From contig CAMASH010000027.1 in the NCBI GenBank assembly GCA_945860745.1, positions 1 to 41,134 on the forward strand: 41,134 nucleotides of DNA, read 5' to 3'. The notes below the pieces were generated by a model. That model was not told where the DNA came from. It searched no databases and was given only the letters and a program-made list of their open reading frames with translations. This DNA is from Chthoniobacter flavus. Its GTDB lineage: Bacteria > Verrucomicrobiota > Verrucomicrobiia > Chthoniobacterales > Terrimicrobiaceae. The position numbers were made by a program, and so were the translations under genes. Positions 1-7,163 of this stretch are shown piece by piece. Each line of letters opens with the position of its first letter. The stretch's first letter is position 1.

Positions 1-1368
1 GTCAACGCCGCGGTCGAGGCCGCGCAAGCCGCCTTCCCCGCCTGGATGGAAACGCCTCCGGTCGAACGCGCCCGCATTCTCGGGCGTTTCCGCATCCTTC
101 TTGAAGACAACTTCGAAGAGATCGTGCGGAGCAACACCCGCGAGCACGGCAAGACGCTGGTCGAGTCGCGCGGGGATGTGAAACGCGGGATGGAGGTGGT
201 GGAGTTCGCCCTCGGTATTCCCTCGCTGCTGATGGGTGAGGTTTTGGAAAATATTGCCCGCGGCATCGACTGCGAAGCCATCCGCCAGCCGCTGGGCGTG
301 TGCGTCGGCATCACGCCGTTCAACTTTCCCGCCATGGTGCCGCTGTGGATGTATCCCATCGCCATCGCCTGCGGGAATACGTTCGTGCTCAAACCCAGCG
401 AGAAAGTCCCCCTCACCGCCCTCCTCATCGCCAAGTTGCTGGAAAAAGCCGGCCTGCCCAAGGGCGTGCTGAACATCGTTCACGGCGGACGCGAGGTGGT
501 GGATGCCCTGCTCGCCCATCCCAAGGTGAAGGCCATTTCCTTCGTGGGCTCGACCCCGATCGCGCGCTACATCTACGAAACCGGCACGAAGCACGGGAAA
601 CGCGTCCAGTCGAACGGCGGCGCGAAGAATTACATCATCGTGATGCCCGATGCGGATGTGGAAAATTCCACCCGTGGCGTGATCGAAGCGGCCTTCGGCT
701 GCGCGGGCGAACGCTGCATGGCGGGCTCGACGGCCGTGGTCGTCGGGGGCGCGGAGAAGACCGTCCTGCCCACCCTGATCGAGGCGACCAAGCGGATCAC
801 AGTGGGTCCGACCGACCGCGAGGCCCAGCCGGACATGGGCGCGGTCATCACCAGCCAGCACCGCGACCGGATTTTGCAGTTGATCGAGGCCGGGGTGAAG
901 GAAGGCGCGCAAGTTCCCGCCGACGGACGCGGGGTCAAGGTCAGTGAAGCCCCCAATGGGTTTTATGTTGGCGCCACCATTCTCGACCGCGTGGAATCCG
1001 GCATGACCGTGGCGAAGGAGGAAATCTTCGGACCCGTGCTGAATGTGATGCACATGGAAGATCTGGATGCCGCGATCGAGCTGGCCAACAAATCCTTCTA
1101 CGGCAACGGCGCCGCCATTTTCACCCGTTCCGGCAAAGCGGCGCGCGAATTCAAACACCGCGTGAATTGCGGCATGGTCGGCATCAATATCGGTGTGCCC
1201 GCCTCCATGGCCTGGTTCCCTTTCAACGGCTGGAACGAGTCCTTTTTCGGCGACCTCCACATGCAGGGCCGCGAAGGCATGCAGTTCTTCACCCAACTCA
1301 AGGTGACGACCAGCCGCTGGTTCAGCTATGGCGAGGGCGACATCTGGCACACCGAGGCGAAAAAGTAA
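1..1368 (+). CDS. mmsA: CoA-acylating methylmalonate-semialdehyde dehydrogenase, 5' end outside window
   Basis: The product oxidises methylmalonate semialdehyde or malonate semialdehyde to propionyl-CoA or acetyl-CoA with NAD and CoA in the cytoplasm. The reading frame is open from base 1 (VNAAVEAAQAAFPAW), so the ATG at 46 is internal. About 40-45 residues are missing against the usual length of about 500. Visible features are the NGGAKNYIIVMPDAD segment typical of MmsA/IolA, the nucleophile Cys in FGCAGERCMAG (codon 715-717), EEIFGPVL, and the C-terminal MAWFPFNGWNESFFGD. The next gene starts 15 bp downstream, so the two are probably cotranscribed. Because that neighbour is a dihydropyrimidinase, the likely substrate is malonate semialdehyde from beta-alanine, although valine or inositol catabolism would use the same family. 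Confidence 0.93.
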   Translation, partial: VNAAVEAAQAAFPAWMETPPVERARILGRFRILLEDNFEEIVRSNTREHGKTLVESRGDVKRGMEVVEFALGIPSLLMGEVLENIARGIDCEAIRQPLGVCVGITPFNFPAMVPLWMYPIAIACGNTFVLKPSEKVPLTALLIAKLLEKAGLPKGVLNIVHGGREVVDALLAHPKVKAISFVGSTPIARYIYETGTKHGKRVQSNGGAKNYIIVMPDADVENSTRGVIEAAFGCAGERCMAGSTAVVVGGAEKTVLPTLIEATKRITVGPTDREAQPDMGAVITSQHRDRILQLIEAGVKEGAQVPADGRGVKVSEAPNGFYVGATILDRVESGMTVAKEEIFGPVLNVMHMEDLDAAIELANKSFYGNGAAIFTRSGKAAREFKHRVNCGMVGINIGVPASMAWFPFNGWNESFFGDLHMQGREGMQFFTQLKVTTSRWFSYGEGDIWHTEAKK

Positions 1369-1383
1369 CCGCGCAAAAAGTCC

Positions 1384-2766
1384 ATGAGTCTCCTGATCAA
1401 AAACGGCGAAGTTATCACCGGCGATGCCCGTTACGTGGCGGACATTTACTGCGAGGGCGAAACCATCACCCGCATTGATCAAAACATCGAGGCCCCCGCG
1501 GGCGCAGAGGTGATCGACGCCACCGGCAAGTATGTTTTCCCGGGTTTCATTGATCCGCATACCCACATTTATCTGCCCTTCATGGGCACGCACTCGAAGG
1601 ACACCTACGAGACCGGCACCCAGGCCGCGCTGGTCGGGGGAACGACCACCATCTTCGACATGTGCTGTCCGTCCCGCAGCATGGAGCCGGGGGAAGGCTT
1701 TGCCACCTGGCAGGCTCAGGCCGCGGGCAAGGCGGCTTGCGATTACACCTTCCACATGGGCGTCACGAAATTCGATGCCAACACCGAGGCGCAGCTCCGC
1801 GCGATCGTCGCCGCCGGCGTCCAGTCGTTTAAAATCTTCCTGGCTTACAAGGGGGCCTTCGGCATCGACGATGGCGAACTCTACCAGACGCTCAAACTCG
1901 CCAAAGAACTCGGCGTCGTGACCACGGCCCATTGTGAAAACGAAACCCTCGTGGCCGAATCGCAGAAAAACCTCCTCGCCGCCGGCAGCACGGGAACCGG
2001 CGCTCATCACGAAAGCCGCCCGCCCCGCGTCGAGGCCGAGGGCGTTCAGCATCTCATGACCTTTGCCGAACTGACCGGCGCGCCCGTTTACATTGTCCAT
2101 CTGAGCTGCCGGGAGGCGCTGGAGGAAGCCCTGCGCGCCCGGCTGCGCGGCGTGCAGGTGGGAATTGAAACGCTCATTCAATATCTCCTCATTGATAAAT
2201 CCTACGCCGAACTTCCCGATTTCGAAGGAGCCAAGTTTGTCATGTCCCCGCCCCTGCGCGACAAAGCGAACCAAGAAGTTCTCTGGAACGGGCTACGTCA
2301 GGGCCTGGTCAACACCGTCGGCACCGACCATGCGCCGTTTGATTTTGCCGGACAAAAACCGATGGGAAAAGACGACTTCACCAAGATCCCCAACGGTATT
2401 CCCGCCCTCGAGGATCGCATCAACCTCCTCTACACCTACGGGGTCAAAACCGGGAAGATCGATCTCCACACCTTCGTCCACGTGGCCAGCACCAACGCGG
2501 CGAAAATCTTCGGACTGTTTCCCCGCAAGGGCACCATCCAGCCCGGCAGCGACGCGGACCTCGTCATTTACGATCCCGCCTACCGCGGCAAACTTTCCGC
2601 CAGGACGCAGGTCATGAATGTGGACTACAGCGGCTTCGAAGGCTGGCCCATCGAAGGCCGTCCGGCGGTTGTCACCGTGCGCGGAGAAGTGGCCGTGCGC
2701 GATGGAAAATTCGTCGGCACGGTCGGACGTGGGCAGTTTCTCAAAAGGCCGGCGATCGCAGTTTGA
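1384..2766 (+). CDS. hydA: Dihydropyrimidinase / D-hydantoinase
   Basis: A 460-residue amidohydrolase that opens dihydrouracil, dihydrothymine or hydantoin rings to N-carbamoyl amino acids. The binuclear metal site is complete: H59 and H61 in DPHTH, the carboxylatable lysine K150 in SFKIFLAYKG, H183 in TAHCENE, H239 in YIVHLS and D315 in GTDHAPF. Length and motif spacing match bacterial dihydropyrimidinases. The ATG at 1384 lies 15 bp after the mmsA stop. Together the genes suggest the reductive pyrimidine route (ring opening, beta-alanine, malonate semialdehyde, acetyl-CoA). The beta-ureidopropionase, transaminase and dihydropyrimidine dehydrogenase that would complete it are not in the window. 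Hydantoin or allantoin-like substrates cannot be excluded by sequence. Confidence 0.92.
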   Translation: MSLLIKNGEVITGDARYVADIYCEGETITRIDQNIEAPAGAEVIDATGKYVFPGFIDPHTHIYLPFMGTHSKDTYETGTQAALVGGTTTIFDMCCPSRSMEPGEGFATWQAQAAGKAACDYTFHMGVTKFDANTEAQLRAIVAAGVQSFKIFLAYKGAFGIDDGELYQTLKLAKELGVVTTAHCENETLVAESQKNLLAAGSTGTGAHHESRPPRVEAEGVQHLMTFAELTGAPVYIVHLSCREALEEALRARLRGVQVGIETLIQYLLIDKSYAELPDFEGAKFVMSPPLRDKANQEVLWNGLRQGLVNTVGTDHAPFDFAGQKPMGKDDFTKIPNGIPALEDRINLLYTYGVKTGKIDLHTFVHVASTNAAKIFGLFPRKGTIQPGSDADLVIYDPAYRGKLSARTQVMNVDYSGFEGWPIEGRPAVVTVRGEVAVRDGKFVGTVGRGQFLKRPAIAV

Positions 2767-2776
2767 AAATTCTGGA

Positions 2777-2803
2777 GGGTCGCAGGCCCTTGCGACCCAT
2801 TTT
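2777..2803. terminator. Hairpin between convergent genes, probable terminator
   Basis: Perfect 8-bp stem GGGTCGCA / TGCGACCC with a six-base loop (2785-2790), followed by ATTTT. It lies 10 bp after the dihydropyrimidinase stop and just before the stop of the leftward nucleotidyltransferase gene, so it could end transcription from both sides. The T-run is short, so strength is uncertain. It may also be a copy of a dispersed palindrome. Confidence 0.5.
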
Positions 2804-2806
2804 GCT

Positions 2807-3370
2807 TCACAGCGGAGGAATCCCCGCCAGCGCCTCTTCAAGTCGCGCAGACGTTCCATGGCGGGCGCACCAAGACTGCACGTAATCCATATCGAGCGTT
2901 TCCGGCCCCTGCACGGCCAGAATGTCCCGGGCATCGTCGAGGTCCTTGCTGCGGCCCCAGCGTAGCTTCTGGATAACCACATCCTCGGGCGTCGGCAGCC
3001 AGGTTTCTCGGCCCAGCATTGGGACGAAAACCTTTCTGCGCCGTCGGAACTCCTCCAAGACAAACGGGTCATCGAATACCTCGAAAAACTCCACCTTGAA
3101 CGGAGGGCTTGTGCGAATCTTGCCCACGTGACGCCGTCCCCAGGTCAGAGTGTCAAACACAACCTGCGGTTCAAATTCCACGATGTCGTCCAGAGTTCGG
3201 ATGACGTCCGGCAGTTTGGAGTCGCCCGTCACGGCCACCAAAATGTCCACATCCTTGGTCGCGCGAGGAACGCCATGCGTTCCCGCCGCGATGGCACCAA
3301 CAATCATGAAATCCAAGCCGGCAGACTCCGTCGCTTCCAGCACCCTGATGGCAAAATCCTCAAGCTTCAT
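2807..3370 (-). CDS. Nucleotidyltransferase-fold protein (DUF6036/AbiEii-like)
   Basis: A 187-residue protein with an N-terminal minimal nucleotidyltransferase core. It reads MIVGAIAAGTHGVPRATKDV, followed by DILVAV, the pattern G-x-A-x4-HG-x2-R-x-T-x-D-x-D seen in DUF6036 and AbiEii-type transferases. The later segment PTPEDVVIQKLRW...SKDLDDARDIL is the usual second conserved block of that group. The ATG at 3370 overlaps the stop of the upstream 93-residue gene by 4 bp (ATGA), so the two are translationally coupled. AbiEii-type transferases are toxins that modify tRNA or nucleotides, so a toxin or defence role is possible. Many single-domain relatives have no proven function. Substrate unknown. 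Confidence 0.72.
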   Translation of the reverse strand: MKLEDFAIRVLEATESAGLDFMIVGAIAAGTHGVPRATKDVDILVAVTGDSKLPDVIRTLDDIVEFEPQVVFDTLTWGRRHVGKIRTSPPFKVEFFEVFDDPFVLEEFRRRRKVFVPMLGRETWLPTPEDVVIQKLRWGRSKDLDDARDILAVQGPETLDMDYVQSWCARHGTSARLEEALAGIPPL

Positions 3371-3648
3371 GCCAAGGCCGGCTTTTCCGTGACATAGAAG
3401 CCGTGCTCGCGCACTTGATCCAGACGCCGCATCCAGCGGGCCACTTCCCGCCAGCCTTCATCCTCATCGTGCGTTTCCAAACGATGCATGGCCCCGGCAA
3501 GCATCATCCCAAACTGATGATTGGACAACTCGAACGCCTCGACCAGCCGCTGCTCGGGCGTCATCGCACGCGCACGCAGAATTTTCTCCCGGTAGATGTC
3601 GTCCTGAAGCGCCTTCAGCGCGGCGGGATTGTCGTGGATATTTGCCAT
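3367..3648 (-). CDS. Small partner protein of the nucleotidyltransferase, function unknown
   Basis: A 93-residue charged, probably helical protein (MANIHDNPAAL at the start; REKILRARAMTPEQRLVEAF in the middle). I do not recognise a catalytic motif. It overlaps the following nucleotidyltransferase gene by 4 bp, and small helical proteins of this RA(R/A)xMTPEQRL type commonly sit next to such transferases in environmental bacteria. By position it would be an antitoxin or partner, but that is inference from context only. Confidence 0.65.
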   Translation of the reverse strand: MANIHDNPAALKALQDDIYREKILRARAMTPEQRLVEAFELSNHQFGMMLAGAMHRLETHDEDEGWREVARWMRRLDQVREHGFYVTEKPALA

Positions 3649-3745
3649 GCCAGTGGCTTCAGTTTATCGGCGAAGAGGGCGGAAAGCAATGCCCGGACAA
3701 CGAGGGCTGGCCACTTGCAAAACTCAAGGCTGGGAGCGGTCTTCC

Positions 3746-4294
3746 CTATTGAAATGCCTTGTGAACCGTTTTCGGAATGTGGCCCATTGTTACCTGAATT
3801 GCGGGCGGGATGTCGGGCCAGCTCAGGAATCCGTTTATCAAATTGTTCTCGTAATAGAAATCTCCCCCTGAACCGTTACCGATGGACTGGGTCAATGTTA
3901 CATTTCTCAAAACCCGCCAAGGCGTCACCAGCACGTCAAAATAGAAACTCCCGCCTGTTTTCGTAAGCCACGACGAATAGGTTTCATTGTAGAATTGATA
4001 AGTTATTTCCATTCTTGGAATTGTCGCCAAATTCGTCCGATATTCTGGAGGATACCAAACGGACATGTTTCTCAGATTTTGCGCCTGAAAGTCCTGCTCT
4101 CGCCTATAGCGCGTTTCCTCTTCTTCCCGCCGCTCATCATATTCGGCTTTTTTCTTAAGAGCTTTTTCCATACGCATGGCCTCAATAACAGTTTCTTCGG
4201 GGCTGCGACCGGAAACCTCATAACCCTCTCTGGCCACAGTCTGCGCACCTGCCGCGCCAAGGGAGTATAGAAAAACGATCAAAGCGAGCCTCAT
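3746..4294 (-). CDS. Secreted protein of unknown function
   Basis: A 182-residue protein with a clear signal peptide (MRLALIVFLYSLGAAGAQT, cleavage likely after GAAGA). A highly charged, probably coiled-coil stretch follows at residues 40-75 (MEKALKKKAEYDERREEEET). The rest is a beta-rich region with many aromatic residues. No known domain was recognised. The gene is divergent from a small XRE regulator. Its start codon touches a 15-bp-arm palindrome (4293-4324) that would cover its ribosome-binding region, so repression by that regulator is plausible. It ends about 100 bp before the 93-residue gene and may be monocistronic. Confidence 0.7.
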   Translation of the reverse strand: MRLALIVFLYSLGAAGAQTVAREGYEVSGRSPEETVIEAMRMEKALKKKAEYDERREEEETRYRREQDFQAQNLRNMSVWYPPEYRTNLATIPRMEITYQFYNETYSSWLTKTGGSFYFDVLVTPWRVLRNVTLTQSIGNGSGGDFYYENNLINGFLSWPDIPPAIQVTMGHIPKTVHKAFQ

Positions 4295-4324
4295 AAATTC
4301 GTGTGGAAATCCACACGAATTTAT
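4293..4324. promoter_or_regulatory. Perfect inverted repeat, candidate operator O1
   Basis: Arms ATAAATTCGTGTGGA (4293-4307) and TCCACACGAATTTAT (4310-4324) match perfectly over 15 bp around a two-base AA centre. The left end meets the start codon of the leftward secreted-protein gene (4292-4294), so occupancy would block its translation start and probably its promoter. The core GTGTGGA..TCCACAC recurs at 4349-4364. This is seen directly; binding by the adjacent XRE protein is inferred. Confidence 0.75.
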
Positions 4325-4348
4325 GCCGTTTCCCCTAAATATTGTCCA

Positions 4349-4364
4349 GTGTGGATTTTCACAC
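4349..4364. promoter_or_regulatory. Second operator-like site O2
   Basis: GTGTGGATTTTCACAC matches the 16-bp core of O1 (GTGTGGAAATCCACAC) at 13 of 16 positions. It keeps perfect 5-bp arms GTGTG/CACAC. It lies 13 bp before the ATG of the XRE gene at 4378. The two site centres are 48 bp apart. The arrangement fits autoregulation plus control of the divergent gene. Confidence 0.65.
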
Positions 4365-4377
4365 GGTCAGGAATCCC

Positions 4378-4614
4378 ATGAATGTTTGCGGGCCGCAAGT
4401 AGCCCGCCGCCGCAATCAATTGGGATGGTCGCAGCCGCAACTCGCCCTGAAGTGCCAGCTTTCCGGGTGGGACGTGTCCCGCGACATCATCGCGCGAATC
4501 GAAGGCCAAGTCCGTTGCGTAGAGGATGCAGAACTGGCCGTGCTCGCGCGGGTTTTGGGCGTGCGCCTTGAAGAGTTGTATCCCAAGGAAATCCGGGCAT
4601 CGCTGCCCAAATAA
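4378..4614 (+). CDS. Small XRE/HTH-3 transcriptional regulator
   Basis: A 78-residue protein that is nearly all helix-turn-helix: PQVARRRNQLGWSQPQLALK forms helices 1-2, SGWDVSRDIIARIEG the recognition helix region, and DAELAVLARVLGVRLEELYP the closing helices. I start it at the ATG at 4378 (MNVCGPQ), which matches the beginning of this small-regulator family as I know it. An upstream in-frame start at 4342 would extend translation across operator O2. It is divergent from the secreted protein and has no effector domain, so it may act as a phage-type or antitoxin-type repressor. The protein ends 15 bp before the convergent BI-1 gene. Confidence 0.82.
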   Translation: MNVCGPQVARRRNQLGWSQPQLALKCQLSGWDVSRDIIARIEGQVRCVEDAELAVLARVLGVRLEELYPKEIRASLPK

Positions 4615-4629
4615 TTCTGCGGCGCAGCC

Positions 4630-5337
4630 CTATCGCCGCGACATGAAGAGGCGCAGGATCCAGAAGAACAACAGCGCGACCGAGGCGAACAACGAGAGCG
4701 AAGCCGCCACGTATTGATCCGTGCCATATTTCCGCATGATGTTGGACGTGTCGTAGAGAATCGCCGCAGCGGCGAAGACGACCATGATTCCGGAGAAAAG
4801 AATGCCAAGATTGAAGCCAAAGATGATGCTGGCCACGATCACGCCCAGGGCAATGAACCCGCCGATCATGAGGATGCTGCCCAAAAAAGAGAAGTCCACG
4901 CGGGTCAGAACCACCACGCCGGTCAAGCCCAAGAAGAGCCCCAGCGTCATCACCGCCGCCATGGGCAAGACCTGCGGTGAGCTATAATTGATTGCGACAA
5001 ACAAAATCGGAACAAAAATAACGGCTTGCGCCAGAACGTAGAGGCCAAGACCGGCATATTGCATGCCCTTGCTGGCCCCGGAGTTCGCCCAGGATTGCGC
5101 CAGCCAGGAAGCCCCCATGAAAAGTCCGAAAACGATCAGCATGGAAAGACTTCCCCCCGACATGAGCTTCATCATCATCTGGGCAAAAGGCGACATGAGT
5201 AAAAGCGTCTCGATGGCCACAAAGGCCAGGACAGCGCCCGCCAGATGCGCATACGTGCGGCGGATAAACTGGCTGCGGTCCACCGGCGCGGCTTCGGCCA
5301 CGCTGAGGTAAGGTTCGTTGTAGGCGTTGTCGTTCAT
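4630..5337 (-). CDS. Bax inhibitor-1 / YccA family membrane protein
   Basis: A 235-residue integral inner-membrane protein with about seven hydrophobic segments from residue 30 onward. It contains the family end-motif ILYDTSNIMRKY before the last segments and a basic C-terminus (FMSRR). BI-1/YccA proteins form pH-sensitive channels (BsYetJ leaks calcium) or interact with the FtsH protease (E. coli YccA). The start is set at the ATG at 5335-5337 (MNDNAYNEPYLS), because upstream in-frame sequence is not family-like. There is no strong Shine-Dalgarno sequence. It is flanked by an unrelated divergent gene and probably monocistronic. Confidence 0.85.
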   Translation of the reverse strand: MNDNAYNEPYLSVAEAAPVDRSQFIRRTYAHLAGAVLAFVAIETLLLMSPFAQMMMKLMSGGSLSMLIVFGLFMGASWLAQSWANSGASKGMQYAGLGLYVLAQAVIFVPILFVAINYSSPQVLPMAAVMTLGLFLGLTGVVVLTRVDFSFLGSILMIGGFIALGVIVASIIFGFNLGILFSGIMVVFAAAAILYDTSNIMRKYGTDQYVAASLSLFASVALLFFWILRLFMSRR

Positions 5338-5463
5338 AAGCGGGATCGGGTTGCGGTAAAGGTGCGCCGAGGGGCGCGTCCTGTCAAGATTCAGGCAGGG
5401 AAGAGGGGTGATAAAATCCGGGACGTTGGCAAGCCCGTGGCATCCTGCCGATGAACTAAAATC

Positions 5464-5484
5464 GCATCGGCTGGAAGCCGATGC
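5464..5484. repeat. Dispersed hairpin repeat, copy 1
   Basis: Perfect 9-bp arms GCATCGGCT / AGCCGATGC around GGA. The surrounding AATCGCAT...CTGGAAG...GATGCCAC...ACCGTC is repeated with compensating changes at 20338-20358. It lies in the leader region before the GT87-like gene. A related half (GTGGCATCCTGCCGATG) precedes it at 5437. It looks like an intergenic REP-type palindrome. Confidence 0.6.
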
Positions 5485-5539
5485 CACGCAGACCGTCGCG
5501 GCCCTTGCCCTGCCGCCGCAATTTGTATTCGCTGCCGGG

Positions 5540-6748
5540 GTGAACATCGCAAAAATCCCGGAACTCTGGAAATCCCTCTGGAACTGGCTGGCCGTTTGGC
5601 CCGACATCCAGGCCTTCCGCGCTGCTCTCGCCATCTGGGCCCTGGTCGGCGTGATCGTTTTCACCCTCGTGGCGATTGACCCGATGGGCCGCTCCGCCAC
5701 CAAGGAATACAATAATGCGTCGGAAAACTGGCAGCAGGGCACAAGCCTCTACAAAGGCAAAAACAAATACCTCTACCTGCCGCAGTGGGCCATGCTTTAC
5801 ACCCCCTTCAACGTGCTGCCGCGCCACGTGGGCGAACCGCTCTGGCGCCTGGTGTGCATCGGCACGCTGGCCTGCGCTATTTGGACGGCGGCCCGGCACC
5901 TCGCCCCGCAAAAATCCGGCGCGCTTTTTCTCATCGCCAGCGCGCTCATCCTGCCCTCCGCCCTGGCCAGCGCGCGCAACGGCCAGGTCAACATGCCGCT
6001 GGCCGGGTTCTACCTGCTCGCCGCCATTGCCCTGGCGCGGGAGCGCTGGCATCTCACCGCCATCCTGCTGGCAGTGACCCTCGCGCTGAAACCGATCTCC
6101 ATCGTCCCGATCCTTCTCTGCGGCGCGCTCTATCCGCGTCTGATTCTCCCGCTGATCGTTTGGCTGGCCGTGATGTTCGGCGCGGCCTACCTGCATCCCA
6201 ACCCGCAATTCGTCACGGGCCAATACCAGGCCTTTTTTGACAAGCTGACCAACAGCGCGGCCAAGCCCTCCGGACACACTTGGAGCGACTACGCCGGCAT
6301 GCTCAAATGCTTCGGCCTGACCCTGCCCGATCAAATCAGCTTTCTTATCCGGGCCGCCGCCGCCGTTCTGACCTTCGGGTTGTGCTTCCTGGCCCTGCGC
6401 ACGAAAGACGCCCTGCCCCGCGCCCTCACGATCATGCTCTTCGCCGTGATCTATCTCATGCTCTTCAATCCCCGCACCGAAACAAATTCCTACGTCATCC
6501 TGGGCATCTTCATCGCGCTGCTCGCGGCCTGGGAGGGACTGGTGAGAAAAAATCACGCCGCCGTCGCGATTTGGGTCTTTCTCGCCCTCACGCTCGGTAA
6601 CGAAAACTACGGCGGCTACATTTACCGGAGCACAAACCTTTGGCTGAAACCGCTCGTGGCCCTGGCCCTGGGGGTCTGGCTGGCCGGCCGCGTGCTGAAA
6701 CTGCCGCGGGGCGAATCGCCCATCTTTTCCCCCGCCAGCAACAGCTGA
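5540..6748 (+). CDS. GT87/DUF2029-like polytopic glycosyltransferase
   Basis: About 402 residues with roughly ten hydrophobic segments beginning at FRAALAIWALVGVIVFTLVA. An extracytoplasmic loop (SATKEYNNASENWQQGTSLY, then YLYLPQWAMLYTPF) fits the DUF2029 mannosyltransferase family. Members transfer sugar from polyprenyl-phosphate donors to lipids or glycans on the outer face of the inner membrane. The frame is open further upstream to 5408. I choose the GTG at 5540 because the upstream codons run through the dispersed hairpin repeat. The last 127 bp overlap a convergent hypothetical gene. The donor and acceptor are unknown. Confidence 0.7.
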   Translation: MNIAKIPELWKSLWNWLAVWPDIQAFRAALAIWALVGVIVFTLVAIDPMGRSATKEYNNASENWQQGTSLYKGKNKYLYLPQWAMLYTPFNVLPRHVGEPLWRLVCIGTLACAIWTAARHLAPQKSGALFLIASALILPSALASARNGQVNMPLAGFYLLAAIALARERWHLTAILLAVTLALKPISIVPILLCGALYPRLILPLIVWLAVMFGAAYLHPNPQFVTGQYQAFFDKLTNSAAKPSGHTWSDYAGMLKCFGLTLPDQISFLIRAAAAVLTFGLCFLALRTKDALPRALTIMLFAVIYLMLFNPRTETNSYVILGIFIALLAAWEGLVRKNHAAVAIWVFLALTLGNENYGGYIYRSTNLWLKPLVALALGVWLAGRVLKLPRGESPIFSPASNS

Positions 6749-7047
6749 AGATGAACTGCCAGGTCCGGCCGCGTGCCGGCCCAGGGAAACACCGCGTCGA
6801 TTTCCGCCTCCGTCGCGGTTTCCGCCAACGGCTCCAGCCGCCCCAGCACGGCCTGAAAAATCTCTGCATAGACTGCCGCATCCGTCCCCATACAAAAATC
6901 GAGCACCGCGGGCGGACGCGCCACCCGGCCCATGCGCAGACGGGTTCCGGTCGGCCGCAGGCTCAGTCCGAATTCCCAACTGCCGCCGCCGGAAACCAGC
7001 CTCAGAGCATCATAGTGTTCGTTGGGTTCCGCGCGCTGGAAAATCAT
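6622..7047 (-). CDS. Hypothetical protein, convergently overlapping the GT87 gene
   Basis: A 141-residue reading frame starting MIFQRAEPNEHYDALRLVSG. The first 105 residues look protein-like and globular (AAVYAEIFQAVLGRLEPLAE). The last 35 are basic and low-quality and lie antisense to the end of the GT87 gene. No domain was recognised. Either the two genes truly overlap tail-to-tail by 127 bp, or a frameshift has extended this one past its ancestral stop. Confidence 0.45.
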   Translation of the reverse strand: MIFQRAEPNEHYDALRLVSGGGSWEFGLSLRPTGTRLRMGRVARPPAVLDFCMGTDAAVYAEIFQAVLGRLEPLAETATEAEIDAVFPWAGTRPDLAVHLQLLLAGEKMGDSPRGSFSTRPASQTPRARATSGFSQRFVLR

Positions 7048-7060
7048 ACGAGGACAAAGT

Positions 7061-7150
7061 CATGGCCGCAAAAGAACACAAGGAGCACGAAAGAATCATG
7101 GAACCAGCCTGCCATCGCCGTCTTTTTTTGCGGGTTCCTTTGTGGCTATG
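7061..7150. repeat. Intergenic palindromic repeat, copy A (AAAGAACACAA type)
   Basis: Left arm GGCCGCAAAAGAACACAAGG (from 7064) and a degenerate right arm around 7121-7150, TTTTTGCGGG-TTCCTTTGTGGC, form an imperfect long hairpin. Related elements occur at 29541-29613 and 40609-40702. No coding sequence was found in this stretch, which separates two leftward hypothetical genes. Confidence 0.6.
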
Positions 7151-7163
7151 GTTTTATTGAATC

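Noticed and set aside
5408-5539. Longer N-terminus of the GT87-like protein
   Set aside because: The extra codons run through a dispersed hairpin repeat and do not look like protein, so the GTG at 5540 is preferred.
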